From positions 1 through 64,000 of the forward strand of contig JAEUVK010000163.1 in NCBI GenBank assembly GCA_016787135.1: a stretch of 64,000 nucleotides of DNA. Direction: 5' to 3'. The stretch's first letter is position 1; every line of letters begins with the position of its first letter. The notes beneath the pieces are model-generated. The model was not told where the DNA came from and ran no database searches. It worked only from the letters and a program-made list of their open reading frames with translations. Source of the DNA: Chitinophagaceae bacterium (GTDB lineage Bacteria; Bacteroidota; Bacteroidia; Chitinophagales; Chitinophagaceae). This document shows, piece after piece, positions 61,549 to 64,000 of this stretch. A program made the position numbers and the translations under genes.

Positions 61549-62370
61549 TTATTTATTCGCATCAAAATAGTTTCTGAAAAAAAGCAATTGATATCTTACG
61601 GCATTAGCCCAGTAGTTCCAGTCATGCTTTCCGGGTCTTTCAATATACTCATGCGGGATATTTAATTTCAGCATCTTTTCATGTAATGCATGATTGATAC
61701 CATAAAAAAAATCTTCAGTGCCGCAATCAAAGATGATAGCAATTGAATCTGCGGGGTATTTTTCTACCACATTCATTACCGAATATTTCTTCCAGTTATC
61801 TGCATATTGAACAGTATCGCCGATCCTTTTCATAATATCAAACTTATTCCGGGAAGAATATAGCTCCACACCGCCACTCATGCTGCCGCAGCCGCCGAAC
61901 ATATCTGCATGGCGAAATCCCAGGAACAAACCGCCATGCCCGCCCATACTTAGTCCTGTAATGGCCCTCGCTTTCCTGCTCCTGATCGTGGAATAATGTG
62001 CATCTATATAAGCAGGAACTTCTTTGGAAATATATGTTTCATAGCGCATGGCAGAATCAACCGGGCTGTCAAAATACCAGCTGCTGTAATGCCCGTCAGG
62101 ACAAACGATCATCAATCTATACTCGTCTGAATATTTTTTTAACTCCGGTACTTTGGTTATCCAGTTACTGAAATTGCCACTCCACCCATGAAGCAAATAA
62201 ACAACAGGGAGAGATGTATTCTCGTCCTGCACCATCGCCGGACGAATCACAACACATTTGATATCCTTTTTCATGGTAGTGCTGTAGATAGTTATAGTAT
62301 CCACAGTAGCCGCTTTGAGTATTGAGCAGCAGGCTGTTGAAAGAATAAGAAAAATTAATAATCGTCTCAT
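61549..62370 (-). CDS. Secreted esterase, alpha/beta hydrolase
   Basis: The 273-residue protein has a signal peptide, an oxyanion-side motif LLHGWSGN, the nucleophile motif TGLSMGGHG, an acid near DCGTEDFF and the His in PGKHDWNYW. It resembles the esterase D / antigen 85 / S-formylglutathione hydrolase group, and related secreted enzymes release acyl groups from sugars. The frame is open from a TTG at 62394; I used the ATG at 62370 that starts the signal peptide. Confidence 0.85.
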   Translation of the reverse strand: MRRLLIFLILSTACCSILKAATVDTITIYSTTMKKDIKCVVIRPAMVQDENTSLPVVYLLHGWSGNFSNWITKVPELKKYSDEYRLMIVCPDGHYSSWYFDSPVDSAMRYETYISKEVPAYIDAHYSTIRSRKARAITGLSMGGHGGLFLGFRHADMFGGCGSMSGGVELYSSRNKFDIMKRIGDTVQYADNWKKYSVMNVVEKYPADSIAIIFDCGTEDFFYGINHALHEKMLKLNIPHEYIERPGKHDWNYWANAVRYQLLFFRNYFDANK

Positions 62371-62410
62371 CAGAAATTTTTTTTGCAGGTTCAAGTTACT
62401 TAATATATTT

Positions 62411-62431
62411 TTGATATCAAATTGATATCAA
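62411..62431. promoter_or_regulatory. Tandem palindrome TTGATATCAA x2 (operator)
   Basis: Two 10-bp perfect palindromes TTGATATCAA (62411-62420 and 62422-62431) lie in tandem at an 11-base period, one helical turn. They sit in the 73-base gap between the divergent esterase and SPFH genes. The Arc-like repressor encoded behind SPFH is the obvious candidate binder, because ribbon-helix-helix proteins bind such tandem sites. Confidence 0.65.
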
Positions 62432-62443
62432 ACAATTCTATAT

Positions 62444-63331
62444 ATGGAAAAGATAGTTAAACCTGTTTCTGGCTTTGTCGCATTGGTAGCGTCACTGGTT
62501 GCATTGGGCGTTTCAATTTATTTATTCGTTACGACGGCAAAGATTGCTGAGCAGGAGGGTAAGCCCGAAATATGGATGATAGTATTTGGAATAGTATTGA
62601 TAATAGCCTCTATTTTACTTTTAAAAGGACTGATGATCGTCAATCCCAATCACTCCAGAGTGCTGAATTTCTTTGGGAAATACGTAGGTTCTGTTAAATC
62701 CAATGGGTTGTTTTTTGTGAATCCGTTTTATGCAACACATAAAATATCCCTGCGTGCAGAGAACCTGGAAAGTTCTAAACTGAAGGTAAATGATAAGATG
62801 GGTAACCCTATCGAGATCGCAGCCGTCATTGTATGGCAGGTAGGCGATACATACAAGGCGGCTTATGAAGTAGCTGATTTCAGGGATTATGTCAATAAGC
62901 AAAGTGAAGCGGCATTACGTCACCTGGCCAATAGTTTTCCTTATGATAACCTGGAGGATGAACATGCAAGCATTACTTTACGGGAAGGCGGCGAGAAAGT
63001 AAATGAAATGCTCGAAAAGGAATTGACTGAACGACTGTCTCCGGCAGGTATCGTTATCAGGGAGGCGAGGATCAGCCACCTGGCCTATGCACAGGAAATA
63101 GCTGGAGCCATGTTGCAGCGCCAGCAGGCGACCGCGATAGTAGCTGCCCGCACAAAAATTGTGGAAGGCGCTGTAGGCATGGTAGAGATGGCATTGGAAA
63201 TGCTGTCCAAAAAGCAGATCGTTGAACTCGATGAAGAAAAGAAAGCGGCCATGGTTAGTAACCTGATGGTTGTGCTGTGTGGTGAAAGAGGCGCACAGCC
63301 TGTATTGAATACTGGAACCTTATATCAATGA
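62444..63331 (+). CDS. SPFH/Band 7 membrane protein
   Basis: The 295-residue protein has two N-terminal helices (about 10-30 and 44-64), then the SPFH domain (about 68-250; [37 protein letters not shown]). A helical end follows, with [21 protein letters not shown]. It is likely to form ring-like membrane microdomains. Genes like this are often followed by an Arc-type regulator, as here (22 bases on). Confidence 0.88.
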   Translation: MEKIVKPVSGFVALVASLVALGVSIYLFVTTAKIAEQEGKPEIWMIVFGIVLIIASILLLKGLMIVNPNHSRVLNFFGKYVGSVKSNGLFFVNPFYATHKISLRAENLESSKLKVNDKMGNPIEIAAVIVWQVGDTYKAAYEVADFRDYVNKQSEAALRHLANSFPYDNLEDEHASITLREGGEKVNEMLEKELTERLSPAGIVIREARISHLAYAQEIAGAMLQRQQATAIVAARTKIVEGAVGMVEMALEMLSKKQIVELDEEKKAAMVSNLMVVLCGERGAQPVLNTGTLYQ

Positions 63332-63353
63332 TAGTTGAATTTAAATCCAGTCT

Positions 63354-63548
63354 GTGAGCGATAAGAAATCATTTGTATTAAGGATCGATACTGACACCTA
63401 TAAAGCCCTGGAGAAATGGGCGGCGGATGAGTTTCGTAGTGTCAATGGCCAGATAGAATGGATATTATCGCAGAAGCTTAAAGAAGCGGGTCGCATAAAA
63501 GATCCGGCATCGGGTACAACACGAACATCCGGTAAAAAGGATCAATGA
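63354..63548 (+). CDS. Arc-like ribbon-helix-helix DNA-binding protein
   Basis: The 64-residue protein starts with GTG and has the ribbon FVLRIDTDTYKAL followed by two helices (EKWAADEFRSVNGQIEWILSQKLKEAG), then a disordered tail. It is the Arc/MetJ fold. It should bind DNA as a dimer and may control the SPFH operon through the tandem palindrome at 62411-62431. Confidence 0.82.
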   Translation: MSDKKSFVLRIDTDTYKALEKWAADEFRSVNGQIEWILSQKLKEAGRIKDPASGTTRTSGKKDQ

Positions 63549-63566
63549 CCCTTTTCATACTTCAAT

Positions 63567-63600
63567 AAAAAAGCCATTCATAAGATAGAATGGCTTTTTT
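63567..63600. terminator. Bidirectional terminator
   Basis: GCCATTC (63573-63579) pairs with GAATGGC (63588-63594), flanked by A and T runs, so it serves the Arc gene and the convergent gene at 63643. Confidence 0.85.
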
Positions 63601-63642
63601 ATTCTATTAAATGATCGTGTCTGAACCAGTAATCAGCTCCTG

Positions 63643-64000
63643 CTATTCTTCTTCCAGTTCTTCTCTAAGTTCCTGGCTTATCTTTACCAGCACTTTATCT
63701 ATCCGGTGCCCGTCCATATCCATGATCTCAATAGAGAAGTCCTTCCAGTCTAATTTATCACCCGTATGGGGAATGCGTTCCAGCTTATGTAAAATGAAAC
63801 CTGCCAGCGTATCAAAATCCTGTTCACCTTCATGCATCCATTCGGCTTTTTCAAATTTGGTGAGAAAGTCATAGAACGGTATCTGCGCATCTACCAGGTA
63901 ACTTCCGTCCTCTCTTTCTTTTACTTCGTAATCCTCTATATCCGGCTGTGGTATCTCCCCGATGATCGCTTCAAGAATATCATTTAGTGTGACCATACCC
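63643..64000 (-). CDS. CBS/CorC-family transporter-type protein, C-terminal end (partial)
   Basis: Only the last about 119 residues lie in the window; the gene continues beyond 64000. It shows the end of a CBS domain (GMVTLNDILEAIIGEI) and the CorC_HlyC transporter-associated domain (DGSYLVDAQIPFYDFL, HTGDKLDWKDFSIEIMDMDGHRIDKV). Full proteins of this CNNM/hemolysin-like type have an N-terminal membrane domain and are linked to Mg2+ or Co2+ transport. Confidence 0.88.
   Translation of the reverse strand, partial: GMVTLNDILEAIIGEIPQPDIEDYEVKEREDGSYLVDAQIPFYDFLTKFEKAEWMHEGEQDFDTLAGFILHKLERIPHTGDKLDWKDFSIEIMDMDGHRIDKVLVKISQELREELEEE

Noticed and set aside
1-64000. tRNA genes, CRISPR arrays, insertion sequences and phage genes
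   Set aside because: No gap is large enough for or shows the expected structure of such elements; all large frames are housekeeping or common accessory genes.

Overview
The window looks like a chromosomal segment of a Bacteroidota bacterium, most likely family Chitinophagaceae. Supporting signs are the Bacteroidota-type promoters (TTTG, about 17-20 bases, TAnnTTTG), secreted proteins whose signal peptides end in Ser-Gln or Ala-Gln, a split KdpD, a TonB-dependent receptor with an N-terminal carboxypeptidase-like domain, short LeuA, and OmpL-like porins. I see no tRNA, rRNA, CRISPR array, insertion sequence, phage gene or origin. Family placement is inference; no database was searched.

Layout. 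1-8.8 kb (+): a high-affinity potassium uptake operon, a 27-residue membrane peptide then kdpF-kdpA-kdpB-kdpC, an outer-membrane porin, a free-standing KdpD sensor domain and a separate histidine kinase. 8.8-20 kb: a mixed region with a TonB receptor, a lipoprotein, rpe, a TPR protein, a TolB-like propeller, a small membrane protein, a HisC-like aminotransferase with a signal peptide, an EamA exporter, an AraC regulator, a SnoaL-like protein, a phosphodiesterase and a Nudix hydrolase. 20.2-21.4 kb: homogentisate dioxygenase. 21.5-28.3 kb (+): a TetR regulator followed by a tolC-hlyD-ABC-ABC-permease-permease efflux operon, with the same 7-2-7 palindrome before the regulator and at the start of the operon. 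28.3-32.7 kb (+): a small unknown gene, then infA-rpmJ-rpsM-rpsK-rpsD-rpoA-rplQ. 32.8-35.4 kb: PEP carboxylase.

35.5-56.7 kb (all -): a long nitrogen and branched-chain amino acid block. In transcription order it is leuA, leuC, leuD, leuB, an attenuator with its leader peptide, ilvD, a DinB-like gene, ilvB, ilvN, a GAF gene, ilvC, ilvA, gltB, gltD, amt and an OmpL-like porin. Together these genes take in ammonium, make glutamate, and build isoleucine, valine and leucine up to the final transamination (ilvE is not in the window). 56.9-64 kb: a large helical-repeat protein of unknown function, carA, an acetyltransferase, aroQ, a MORN-like secreted protein, an esterase, an SPFH membrane protein with an Arc-like repressor, and the end of a CBS/CorC transporter-type protein.

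The strongest non-coding discovery is a complete ribosome-mediated attenuator before ilvD: a 32-codon leader with eight consecutive Ile/Val codons, an antiterminator pairing and a 12-bp terminator followed by seven U. Other notable signals are the paired TetR operators, a tandem palindrome before the SPFH-Arc pair, dispersed short repeats that have entered two reading frames, and a long hairpin between amt and its porin whose pairing is complete only on the transcribed strand.
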